Below, one piece after another: positions 43,439 to 51,625 of a stretch of 64,000 nt of DNA (its first letter is position 1; the number at the start of each line of letters is the position of its first letter). A program made the translations under genes and the position numbers. The notes beneath the pieces were generated by a model. The model saw nothing but the letters and a program-made list of their open reading frames with translations, was not told where the DNA came from and did not search any database. The stretch spans positions 3,132 through 67,131 of the forward strand of contig CAYJEX010000008.1 in the NCBI GenBank assembly GCA_964369465.1, in the 5' to 3' direction. The DNA is from CAYJHC01 sp964369465. GTDB lineage: Bacteria > Bacillota > Clostridia > Peptostreptococcales > Anaerovoracaceae.

Positions 43439-44266
43439 TTATATTTCTACTCCTACAACAACCAACCTTCCTTCATCTTCATGATATGCACAAGTTGACA
43501 ACGAAATAAGTTGTTGTGGATACTCTGGTTTTTCGCCAATGATATATACTGAATTCTCCCAGAGTCCATCAATATATTCTCTATATGCGCTCTCTGTTTC
43601 AATATCATCATATTCATAGTATAGGAAATCTTCTCTCGTTTTCACTTGCGTTTGTAAAACCGCTATCACTTTATAGTTTTTCTTTCCTTCAGCTGTCTCA
43701 AACTCAAATGTAGGATTTTCTTCTAAGAATTCTCTATTTAAATATTTTTCCAAATTATTAAGCATAACTCCAGATTGCATATTATGGCCATGTAGCAACC
43801 AGTTAGCTGTAGGTTGGTGAACATTACTTTTTTCACTCAAAAACAAAGAACCTGATTTTGAGTATTCCTTTTCAAAATTTTTATACAGATAGTACTCTGG
43901 ACTATCTGGAGTCCACATTACTGGATAGTCAATATTTGTGTTTGAAATTTTTAACCATCCAATAACATCAGGGTTTTGTTCTTGTAGCTCTTTTACGCTT
44001 ACTTTTTCTTCTGCAATTTCTTGGAAATTATGTTCTTGTGATAAATCGGTTACATATTTCCATATTATAATTCCGGATGAAACACAAAAGACAACAGAGA
44101 AAAGTATTAAAACAGCTTTTTCAAGAAGAGAGAATTTTTTCCTTTTCTTTTTTTCTTTTTTATGATTCTTTTTTGCTGTTTGAAATTCTACTTTACTTAT
44201 TTCGACTTCCAATCTCCCTTCTTCGTTTGTTATATTTTCTTCTATAGTTTTGTTCTTTTTTTTCAT
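43439..44266 (-). CDS. Class B sortase
   Basis: A membrane-anchored transpeptidase that attaches surface proteins to peptidoglycan. The 275-residue protein has a charged tail, one membrane helix (about 47-69), then the sortase B fold. Catalytic residues are H161 (LLHGHNM), C259 (LISLSTC) and R267 (EGRLVVV). The TLSTC-type ending and the YPVMWTPDSPEYYLYKNF segment are typical of class B. No sorting-signal substrate (NPQTN-like motif followed by a helix and basic tail) was noticed among proteins in the window. It is flanked by ackA and tmcAL. Confidence 0.93.
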   Translation of the reverse strand: MKKKNKTIEENITNEEGRLEVEISKVEFQTAKKNHKKEKKKRKKFSLLEKAVLILFSVVFCVSSGIIIWKYVTDLSQEHNFQEIAEEKVSVKELQEQNPDVIGWLKISNTNIDYPVMWTPDSPEYYLYKNFEKEYSKSGSLFLSEKSNVHQPTANWLLHGHNMQSGVMLNNLEKYLNREFLEENPTFEFETAEGKKNYKVIAVLQTQVKTREDFLYYEYDDIETESAYREYIDGLWENSVYIIGEKPEYPQQLISLSTCAYHEDEGRLVVVGVEI

Positions 44267-44290
44267 TTTTTACCTTTCATTAGATTGTTA

Positions 44291-45469
44291 TTATATTTGT
44301 TTGAAGTATGGTTTCATAACATAGTCGGAAAAATCATACATGTTTTTCCCTGAAAGCATATTGTATATATCACTTGCTGTAGTTTCTATATACTCTTTCT
44401 CCATCCCTCTATTAATGTTGTTATATATAGGTATCGTCGTCGAATTATGCTTTTTCATGTACTTTAAAACTTCTCTGCCTTTACAATTAAACGCCAGTAC
44501 TCTAGTATACATATTATTTTGAGCTCTTGTGTATGAATCTTTTGTGATTCCCAAAAGATTTTGCATCAAAACACGATTTATTCTTGTATAAGTATACCTC
44601 TTGCTTTTTAAATTTTCCACCAATTCTTCTAGTGAATCGCTTTTTCTAACACATTCTAATAATTTGTTTTCTATTCCTTCTGATATAGCATATGTTTTCT
44701 CAAGATCTTTTTTTTCTTTCGTGGCAATCGAATATTTAATCAAACTGTACAGTATTGGATTATCACTGTATAGCAAATGTTCTTTTTCTTTTACAATATT
44801 ATCAATTGATTTCTCGCCCAGATAATTTTTAAGTTCGTCAAAGTCTCTTTGAAACAACATTTTTCTTATTTTCGTAGCACTTTCTATGTGCCCCGTCCCT
44901 TCTCTAACTATTGATAAAGGTTTTATTTTAGAATTTAATTTTTTGATCCATTTAATATATTCTATTGCTAGTATGTTGTTTGGTTCTAGTAATACTTTTT
45001 CATCAATAGAGTATATAGCACTCAATGCAATTTGCCTACTTTTGGGGAATGAATTTCCTAGTTTAAGATTTTTTTTAATTTCGACTTTGAAATCATCTGT
45101 TTCATTTGCCAACAGTTCCCCTATTTGAATTAGGTAGCTCTCTTTCTTCGACTCACATCCAAATGATAAATAGTCTACAACCCCTAACGAATCAAGTATC
45201 TTGATTCCACCTTCTGCAAATTGCTCAGCACTATTACAGGCAAAATTCACTGGCATTTCCAAGCACAAGTCTACACCCTCATCTATTGCCATTTTTGCTC
45301 TTGTCCATTTATCTAAGCATGCAGCTTCTCCCCTTTGCGTAAAATTGCCACTTATTATAGCTATTACAATATCTGCATTGCACTTTTCTTTTGTTTTATT
45401 GATATGGTATATATGTCCATTATGTATTGGATTATATTCTGCAATTATTCCTGCAACTATCATATTCAC
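44291..45469 (-). CDS. tmcAL: tRNA(Met) cytidine acetate ligase (TmcAL)
   Basis: Makes N4-acetylcytidine at the wobble position of elongator tRNA-Met from acetate and ATP; formerly YlbM. The 392-residue nucleotidyltransferase has GIIAEYNPIHNGHIYHI with the HxGH motif and the segment GNFTQRGEAACLDKWTRAKMA. The start is a GTG at 45469 with AGGAG five bases upstream; an ATG six bases later is possible. It lies in the coaD-coiled-coil-tmcAL order also seen in other Clostridia. The use of acetate fits the neighbouring ackA loosely. Confidence 0.93.
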   Translation of the reverse strand: MNMIVAGIIAEYNPIHNGHIYHINKTKEKCNADIVIAIISGNFTQRGEAACLDKWTRAKMAIDEGVDLCLEMPVNFACNSAEQFAEGGIKILDSLGVVDYLSFGCESKKESYLIQIGELLANETDDFKVEIKKNLKLGNSFPKSRQIALSAIYSIDEKVLLEPNNILAIEYIKWIKKLNSKIKPLSIVREGTGHIESATKIRKMLFQRDFDELKNYLGEKSIDNIVKEKEHLLYSDNPILYSLIKYSIATKEKKDLEKTYAISEGIENKLLECVRKSDSLEELVENLKSKRYTYTRINRVLMQNLLGITKDSYTRAQNNMYTRVLAFNCKGREVLKYMKKHNSTTIPIYNNINRGMEKEYIETTASDIYNMLSGKNMYDFSDYVMKPYFKQI

Positions 45470-45477
45470 ATAAACTC

Positions 45478-46023
45478 CTAGACAGATTTTTCCTTCTCTT
45501 CTATACCTTCTTCAACCGCGTATAACATATCTGCAATTTCATCTCTATTATTTGCCAATACATTATTTACTTCTTCAAATGTTGTTCCCAAATGTTCCAC
45601 CATTTCAACAAAGAAATTCTTGTTAATAAAATCAAGCCTCATTTGCGATTCTAGTAAAACTTTATCAATATACATATATGTATCTAATTTTAAATTTTTT
45701 GTATTTTCTTCAGTTTGCCTTGTAATTTCAGCTGATCTTCTTTGAACTTCAAGCAAGATTTGGTGTTCGCTAACTAGTTCCTCTGCTCTTCTTTCTGCTT
45801 CTGATACTACTTCTTCATACTGTTTTTTTGCATCACTCAATATATTTTCCTTTTGTTTGTTTACCCATTGTGCTTGATGTACCTCATCTGGTAATGCCGC
45901 ATCTATTTCTTTGACAATTTGAAGCACAACATTAGGATCGACCATTATCTTTCCTGTCAGAGGGACTCCTCCAGCTGTATCTACAACTTCTCTTAATTCT
46001 TCTAACAATTCAAATATTTTCAT
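45478..46023 (-). CDS. Coiled-coil protein of unknown function coupled to coaD
   Basis: A 181-residue soluble protein. An N-terminal 45 residues (LLEELREVVDTAGGVPLTGKIMVD) are followed by a long amphipathic helix rich in Lys/Glu/Gln/Arg (about 60-130) and a short helical end. Weak likeness to F- or V-type ATPase peripheral stalk subunits comes from the coiled coil alone. It looks like a conserved clostridial family often labelled simply ATPase; I do not assign a function. The ATG at 46023 shares its first base with the coaD stop (TAATG) and has GGAGG upstream, so translation is coupled to coaD. Confidence 0.88.
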   Translation of the reverse strand: MKIFELLEELREVVDTAGGVPLTGKIMVDPNVVLQIVKEIDAALPDEVHQAQWVNKQKENILSDAKKQYEEVVSEAERRAEELVSEHQILLEVQRRSAEITRQTEENTKNLKLDTYMYIDKVLLESQMRLDFINKNFFVEMVEHLGTTFEEVNNVLANNRDEIADMLYAVEEGIEEKEKSV

Positions 46024-46535
46024 TACTTTACACCTCCACAAAGCAAACTATTTTTATATTTTGTTTTCTTATCCATTTCAACAATAATATTCTCTGGAAC
46101 TAAGTTACCAACGTCTCCCCCTAATGAATGTACTTGTTTAGCCATACTCGAACTTACAAACGAGAATGATGGATCGGTCATTAAGAATACAGTTTCAACG
46201 TCACTTTTATATAGACGTGCATTCATTTGTGCCATTTGAATTTCGTAATCAAAATCGTTATTCCCTCTCAGACCCCTTATTACCATTGTGAAATTGTTAT
46301 TGTTTACATATTCAGCCAACAAACCACTGAATGAGTCTACTGTAACATTTCCAAATTTTTCAGTTGCTTTTACTATCATTTCGCGCCTTTCTTCAATAGT
46401 AAAAGTTGTTGTTTTATCTGGGTTTTGAATCACACCAACTACCAAATGATCACATATTTTCGCTGCTCTAGTTAGAATGTCCAAATGTCCGTTTGTCAAT
46501 GGGTCAAACGATCCTGCATATAAAGCTCTCCGCAT
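46023..46535 (-). CDS. coaD: Phosphopantetheine adenylyltransferase
   Basis: Joins 4'-phosphopantetheine and ATP to dephospho-CoA in CoA synthesis. The 170-residue protein has ALYAGSFDPLTNGHLDIL with the TxGH motif, the VIRGLRGNNDFDYE segment, and FVSSSMAKQVHSLGGDV near the end. The ATG at 46535 has AGGA nine bases before it; an in-frame GTG twelve bases earlier is less likely. It follows rsmD with no gap, the normal rsmD-coaD pair. Confidence 0.97.
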   Translation of the reverse strand: MRRALYAGSFDPLTNGHLDILTRAAKICDHLVVGVIQNPDKTTTFTIEERREMIVKATEKFGNVTVDSFSGLLAEYVNNNNFTMVIRGLRGNNDFDYEIQMAQMNARLYKSDVETVFLMTDPSFSFVSSSMAKQVHSLGGDVGNLVPENIIVEMDKKTKYKNSLLCGGVK

Positions 46536-46536
46536 T

Positions 46537-47103
46537 TTATTCCTCACATATTTTATACAAACTTATATTTATTATACCATACTTTTTTTGCTTAAACATA
46601 TGGAATTTGCCTATTTTTTCACCTAAAATCGTATCTTTCGAATGCTCAACAACTACTACCCCCTCTGCTGCTAAAACTTTAGTTTCAGACAATATCTCAA
46701 TAACATTTTCGTGGACATTTAAATGATAAGGTGGATCAACTAAAATTAAATCACATAAGTTTTCTTCTCTCTTTATCTTGTCTATCGCTTTAGAGTAATC
46801 ACAATGAAATATTTTTGCATTTTTGTAGCTTCCTTCGCATATATTTACGTTTTCTTTTATCAGGCGTATACTTTCTCCATTATTGTCTGAAAAGTATACT
46901 AGTTTTGCATTTCTACTTAACGCTTCAAGGCCTAAGTTTCCTGTTCCTGCAAATAAATCAGCAACCACTGCATCCTCTATGCATACGTAGTTTTCAACCG
47001 AACTGAATATAGCCTCTTTCACTTTATCGGTTGTAGGTCTTACTTTATTATCTTTTGGAGCGTTTAATCTTTTCCCTTTATATTTTCCAGTTATTATCCT
47101 CAC
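46537..47103 (-). CDS. rsmD: RsmD, 16S rRNA m2G966 methyltransferase
   Basis: SAM-dependent methyltransferase that makes N2-methylguanosine 966 in 16S rRNA. The 188-residue protein begins RIITGKYKGKRLNAPKDNKVRPTTDKVKEA (typical), has the SAM motif VADLFAGTGNLGLEAL, and the catalytic LVDPPYHLN. Start is a GTG at 47103. It lies between recG and coaD. Confidence 0.96.
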   Translation of the reverse strand: MRIITGKYKGKRLNAPKDNKVRPTTDKVKEAIFSSVENYVCIEDAVVADLFAGTGNLGLEALSRNAKLVYFSDNNGESIRLIKENVNICEGSYKNAKIFHCDYSKAIDKIKREENLCDLILVDPPYHLNVHENVIEILSETKVLAAEGVVVVEHSKDTILGEKIGKFHMFKQKKYGIINISLYKICEE

Positions 47104-47130
47104 TGTCCTTCTCCTATTCGTGTTATGTTA

Positions 47131-49155
47131 CTATATTTTTCCTATAAATGAAATTTCTTCTCCGAAAATTTTTTCTACATTCTTTTTTATATGTGAATTT
47201 TTTTCATCCAGCAACATAGGGTCATTTCCTAAAATATCAACCGTTGCCTTTTGGCATTTTTCTAATAATTTCATATTTTTTGCAATCTCATATATTCTGT
47301 TCCCCTCAAATCCATGTTGCATTGTGCCAAAAATATCTCCTACTCCTCTAAGTTCTAAATCTTTTTCCGAAATATAAAATCCATCTGTAGATTCAAGCAT
47401 TGTGTTTATTCTTTCTTCACCTACAGTTGTGATATTATCATATATCAAAATACAGTATGATTGTTCGCTCCCTCTTCCAACTCTTCCTCGTAACTGATGT
47501 AATTGTGATAGCCCAAACCTATTTGCACTTTCAATTATCATCAAAGTTGCGTTTGGAACATTTATCCCTACCTCAATTACAATGGTTGATATCAACACAT
47601 CTATTTCTCCTGCAACGAAAGAATCCATAATTTGTTTTTTTTCTTCATCTTTCATTCCTCCATGCAAAAATTTACATTTGAAATTATTTCTCGAATCATT
47701 TAACTCTTCATAAATTTCTGCTACTGACGCAGCATCTATCTCTTCTGAATTTTCAATCAAAGGAGCAACGATATATATTTGCCTTCCTTTTTCTATTTCT
47801 TTTTTCATAAAATCATAAGCAATTTCTTTTTTTGTGCTATGCAACTTCTTTGTAATAATTGGTTTTCGATTTATTGGCATTGCATCAATAATCGAAATAT
47901 CTAGATCTCCATATAAAATCACTCCTAATGTTCTTGGAATTGGCGTCGCCGTCATCACAAGAATATTAGGACATTCCTCTCCACCTTTTTTGCTCAAGAG
48001 CGCTCTTTGTGTAACTCCAAATCTATGCTGTTCATCTGTGATAACAAGCCCCAAATCTTTGAACACTACATTATGTTCAATAAGCGCATGCGTTCCAATC
48101 AGAAGATCTATTTCTCCCGTTCTAATTCCTTCTAATATTTCTGCTTTTTCTTTTTTATTAATGCTTCCTGTCAAAAGTCGTACATTTATGTTTTCTTTAT
48201 CAAACCTCTTTTTAATTGTTCCATAATGTTGTCTTGCTAATATTTCTGTGGGCGCCATTAGAACTGCTTGCAAATTCGATTTAATAGTTTTATATATAGA
48301 TATTTCAGCCACAATAGTTTTTCCAGAACCAACATCTCCTTGAAGCAATCGATTCATAGGCTCTTTTTTTTCCAAATCATCACATATTTCTTTTATTACT
48401 TTTTTTTGCGATTCTGTCAAAGCAAAAGGTATTTTTTTTTCGTAATCACCTATGCTTGCATTTGCCTCTTTACCTTTTTTTCTTTTAAAATCTTGATTTT
48501 TAATTATATTTACACCAATTTGAAAAGAAAGTAGTTCTTCAAAATTCATTCTAAACAAAGACTCTTTTAGTTTCTGCATAGATGCAGGAAAGTGAATGTT
48601 ATTCAGCGCATAATCCAGCGAACACAGGTTGTTTTTTTTAAGCATCTCTTCAGGCAATGTTTCTTCAATATGGCCTGTTTCATCTATAGCATTTTTCATT
48701 ATTCTTCTAAGTTCCTGCTGCCCCATTCCTTTTGTCAATGAATAGGTCGGAACAAGGCCCTTTTGAACATTAGTATATTCTGGAGAAATCATTTGATTCT
48801 TTTTTACTTGCCCCCAAAACAAGCACTCATCTCCAGGTTTCAATGTGTTCGCAATATAATTTGCATTAAAAAAAACGGCTACTATTTCCCCTGAAGGATC
48901 GCCAATTTTTATTTTTAGTACAGAGTTCACTTTAGAATATTTTTTTGTACTGCTTTTTATTGTGCTCAGAATTTTCCCTTCAACTAAATACTTACCATCT
49001 TCACAAATGTCTTTTATTTTTGTTATTTTACCTCTATCTTCGTATGTTCTTGGAAAATAGTACAATAGTTCCTCAATAGTATTAATATTCATTTTTCTAA
49101 GAATTGCTTCTTTTTTTTCTCCTATTCCATTTAATTCTTTTACTTTTCTTTTCAT
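47131..49155 (-). CDS. recG: ATP-dependent DNA helicase RecG
   Basis: Remodels stalled forks and recombination intermediates. The 674-residue protein has the N-terminal wedge/OB domain (about 1-230), Walker A LLQGDVGSGKTIVAE, the DEQHRFG box, and helicase C motifs ending LRGRVGRGSEQSYCILIYD. The ATG at 49155 (MKRKVKELNGIGEKKE) is preferred over a TTG twelve bases upstream. It follows the Asp23-like gene directly; the fakA (DAK-type) gene that normally stands between them is absent. Confidence 0.97.
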   Translation of the reverse strand: MKRKVKELNGIGEKKEAILRKMNINTIEELLYYFPRTYEDRGKITKIKDICEDGKYLVEGKILSTIKSSTKKYSKVNSVLKIKIGDPSGEIVAVFFNANYIANTLKPGDECLFWGQVKKNQMISPEYTNVQKGLVPTYSLTKGMGQQELRRIMKNAIDETGHIEETLPEEMLKKNNLCSLDYALNNIHFPASMQKLKESLFRMNFEELLSFQIGVNIIKNQDFKRKKGKEANASIGDYEKKIPFALTESQKKVIKEICDDLEKKEPMNRLLQGDVGSGKTIVAEISIYKTIKSNLQAVLMAPTEILARQHYGTIKKRFDKENINVRLLTGSINKKEKAEILEGIRTGEIDLLIGTHALIEHNVVFKDLGLVITDEQHRFGVTQRALLSKKGGEECPNILVMTATPIPRTLGVILYGDLDISIIDAMPINRKPIITKKLHSTKKEIAYDFMKKEIEKGRQIYIVAPLIENSEEIDAASVAEIYEELNDSRNNFKCKFLHGGMKDEEKKQIMDSFVAGEIDVLISTIVIEVGINVPNATLMIIESANRFGLSQLHQLRGRVGRGSEQSYCILIYDNITTVGEERINTMLESTDGFYISEKDLELRGVGDIFGTMQHGFEGNRIYEIAKNMKLLEKCQKATVDILGNDPMLLDEKNSHIKKNVEKIFGEEISFIGKI

Positions 49156-49201
49156 ACATTTCACCAAATCATTTTTATAGGTGCAGATTATTGCTCTATT
49201 T

Positions 49202-49570
49202 CTATTTTACAAGTGGTAGCTTCGTGTTTTTTTGAATGTTTAATGTAATTGACGAGCTTTCTCTCCCTGTCAAAACAATCAAAGACTTATCTATCCTTGC
49301 AATAATTTCATTCGTTATATCATTTGGAGAATACCCACCTCTTATAAGCAAATAGAGTTCAACACATATACCATCATCAACACATGTGATTTCCACATGA
49401 TTTGTTTCAGCAATATCAATACCTCTCCCCCATCTAGCAGGTTTCCACGAGCTATCTGTGAAAATGATTTTATTTCCAACATCGCCTATTGCTTTAAGTA
49501 CGACTTTTTTTATTACTTTCTCAGTTATTACTATCTTCCCTACCTCTTTTTGAATTATATAGTTTTCCAT
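49202..49570 (-). CDS. Asp23/Gls24 family envelope stress protein (YloU-like)
   Basis: A 122-residue small protein of the DUF322/Asp23 family. The central part (GNKIIFTDSSWKPARWGRGIDI, then GICVELYLLIRGGYSPNDI) fits the family. Members are membrane-associated cell-envelope proteins or scaffolds. GAGGAG precedes the ATG. In most Firmicutes this gene stands before fakA and recG; here it is directly before recG. rpmB is upstream but separated by a terminator. Confidence 0.8.
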   Translation of the reverse strand: MENYIIQKEVGKIVITEKVIKKVVLKAIGDVGNKIIFTDSSWKPARWGRGIDIAETNHVEITCVDDGICVELYLLIRGGYSPNDITNEIIARIDKSLIVLTGRESSSITLNIQKNTKLPLVK

Positions 49571-49652
49571 ACTCTCCTCATTTTCAGACTCACGTTTTCC
49601 TCACTACAGTCTATTCTAACAGAAAATCATCAGTATTATACAATTAAAAAAT

Positions 49653-49682
49653 AAAAAACCCAGTCTTATATGACCGGGTCTA
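49653..49682 (-). terminator. Terminator after rpmB
   Basis: On the minus strand ACCCGGTC / GACTGGGT (one G-U pair) with loop ATATAA, followed by TTTTTATTTT, just past the rpmB stop. Confidence 0.88.
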
Positions 49683-49690
49683 TCTGTCAA

Positions 49691-49885
49691 TTAAATAGCA
49701 CGAGTAACTTTATTTGATCTAATGCATCTAGTACATACTTTTGCTCTTTTTACTCTGCCTTCTTCATCAGACACTCTAATACTTTGGATATTAGGATTCC
49801 ATTTTCTTCTTGTATGTCTGTTTGAGTGAGAGACATTGTTTCCAGAAACTTGACCCTTACCGCAGACTTCGCATTTATTTGCCAT
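49691..49885 (-). CDS. rpmB: Ribosomal protein L28
   Basis: A 64-residue ribosomal protein. Four cysteines form two pairs (CEVC near the start and CTRC near the end), the zinc-binding form, and SHSNRHTRRKWNPNI is the L28 signature. AGGAGG precedes the ATG. It has its own promoter and terminator, so is a single-gene unit. Confidence 0.97.
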   Translation of the reverse strand: MANKCEVCGKGQVSGNNVSHSNRHTRRKWNPNIQSIRVSDEEGRVKRAKVCTRCIRSNKVTRAI

Positions 49886-49970
49886 TTGCGAACCTCCTTC
49901 GTCTAAATATTATATTTCTTTTACAGTAATTACTGCATTATTTCTTCGTCTACATGCCGTAACAAGCTAT

Positions 49971-50000
49971 AGTATACCATAAAATACTAATTGATTTCAA
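49971..50000 (-). promoter_or_regulatory. rpmB promoter
   Basis: On the minus strand TTGAAA (49995-50000), 18-base spacer, TATACT (49971-49976), 86 bases before the rpmB ATG. The remaining gap to pntB (to 50158) has only a long-loop repeat CGACCC/GGGTCG at about 50094-50144, possibly the end of the pntAB transcript. Confidence 0.7.
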
Positions 50001-50158
50001 GTGTTTTTATTAAAAAAGATTTATTTTGTTTAGTAGAAATTGTTTTATAACAATCCCTATCAAATACATAATTCTTTTACTCAAAACAATAGCGACCCCC
50101 AAACGTCAAATACAATTATCTAACGAAAGAGGGTCGAAATTATTATATGATATGCAAA

Positions 50159-51625
50159 TTATAGAAGCGCATTTATCGAGTCAACTGATTCTTTTGCATC
50201 TCCAAGTAACATATCCGAGTTTTCATTAAAGAACAGCGGGTTTTGAACTCCTGCATATCCTGCTCCCATAGATCTCTTAAATATGATAACTTTTCCAGCT
50301 TCCCAAACTCTTAAAACAGGCATTCCTGCTATTGGTGAATCTGGCTCAGTCTCAGCTGCTGGGTTAACTGTATCGTTAGCACCTATTACTAAAACTACAT
50401 CAACTTCGCCTAAGTCATCATTTATCTCATCCATTTCAAGAACATTGTCGTAAGGAACTTTTGCTTCTGCTAATAAAACGTTCATATGTCCTGGCATACG
50501 TCCTGCAACTGGATGGATAGCAAATTTCACATCAACACCTTTTGCAATAAGTTTTCTTGTAAGTTCAGCAACTGGGAATTGAGCTTGCGCAACTGCCATT
50601 CCATATCCTGGAGTAATTACTACTGAGCTAGATTCTGATAAAAGCTGTGCAACTTCATCAATTGAAACTTCAGTATGAGTTCCGTAGTCGCGCTCTTCTC
50701 CACCTCCAGATGGTGCAGCGTCTCCACCAAAACCTCCTAAGATTACGGAAACAAACGATCTGTTCATACCTTGGCACATTATATAAGATAAGTATGCACC
50801 AGAAGACCCTACTAACGCACCAGTTATTATCAAAAGATCATTTCCTAAAGTGAAACCTGCCATAGCAGCGGCCCATCCAGAATATGAATTAAGCATCGAT
50901 ACAACTACAGGCATATCTCCACCACCTATAGCTAACACCAAATGCGCGCCCAAGATTAAAGATAATACAGTTAATATCGCTATTGGAAGAATACCTTCCT
51001 CCACACCACGTGTATTAATTAACCATGCGATCAACCCAAGTGATGCTAAAATAATAACCAAGTTAATAATGTTTCTTCCTGGTAAAGTTAAAGGGCTACC
51101 TGAAATTTTTGCAGAAAGTTTCAAATAAGCTACAATAGAACCTGTAAGTGTAATTGCTCCGATGAAAATAGCAAGCCCTACTTCACCCATATGAAAAGCA
51201 TTTTCTGGTGAATCTTCGCCTGGATGAAGGATGAACGAATTAATTCCAACCATAACTGCCGCCGCTCCAACAAATGAGTGAAGCATAGCAACTAATTCTG
51301 GCATTCCTGTCATTAAAACTTTTTTTGCTTTCCAAATTCCAATTACAGCACCAACTCCAAGCGAAGCGGCAATTAGTACAGTTGAAATAACTGCATTATC
51401 TAGATTTATTACAATCGCCGAAATTATCGTTGTAGCCAAAGCTATAACCATACCTATGATACCAAAGGTATTTCCACGTAAAGCTGTTTTGTTTTTTGAA
51501 AGACCCGCAAGTGCTAAAATAAACAATAGCGCCGCTAGTATATAAGCAACTGATTGAAGTCTTGTCGTAACATCTACAATTAGTTCAGTGTTACTTATAA
51601 AATTAAATTTTGTTGTATATATCAT
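50159..51625 (-). CDS. pntB: NAD(P) transhydrogenase beta subunit
   Basis: Membrane subunit of the proton-translocating transhydrogenase. The 488-residue protein has about nine membrane helices, then the cytoplasmic NADP-binding domain III (SVVITPGYGMAVAQAQF, VKFAIHPVAGRMPGHMNVLLAEA, VVLVIGANDTVNPAA). Its ATG overlaps the pntA stop as ATGA, so the pair is translationally coupled. AAAGGAG is inside the 3' end of pntA. Confidence 0.97.
   Translation of the reverse strand: MIYTTKFNFISNTELIVDVTTRLQSVAYILAALLFILALAGLSKNKTALRGNTFGIIGMVIALATTIISAIVINLDNAVISTVLIAASLGVGAVIGIWKAKKVLMTGMPELVAMLHSFVGAAAVMVGINSFILHPGEDSPENAFHMGEVGLAIFIGAITLTGSIVAYLKLSAKISGSPLTLPGRNIINLVIILASLGLIAWLINTRGVEEGILPIAILTVLSLILGAHLVLAIGGGDMPVVVSMLNSYSGWAAAMAGFTLGNDLLIITGALVGSSGAYLSYIMCQGMNRSFVSVILGGFGGDAAPSGGGEERDYGTHTEVSIDEVAQLLSESSSVVITPGYGMAVAQAQFPVAELTRKLIAKGVDVKFAIHPVAGRMPGHMNVLLAEAKVPYDNVLEMDEINDDLGEVDVVLVIGANDTVNPAAETEPDSPIAGMPVLRVWEAGKVIIFKRSMGAGYAGVQNPLFFNENSDMLLGDAKESVDSINALL

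Noticed and set aside
50094..50144. CGACCC/GGGTCG repeat after pntB as a terminator
   Set aside because: Loop of almost 40 bases and no U-tract; mentioned only as a possibility.
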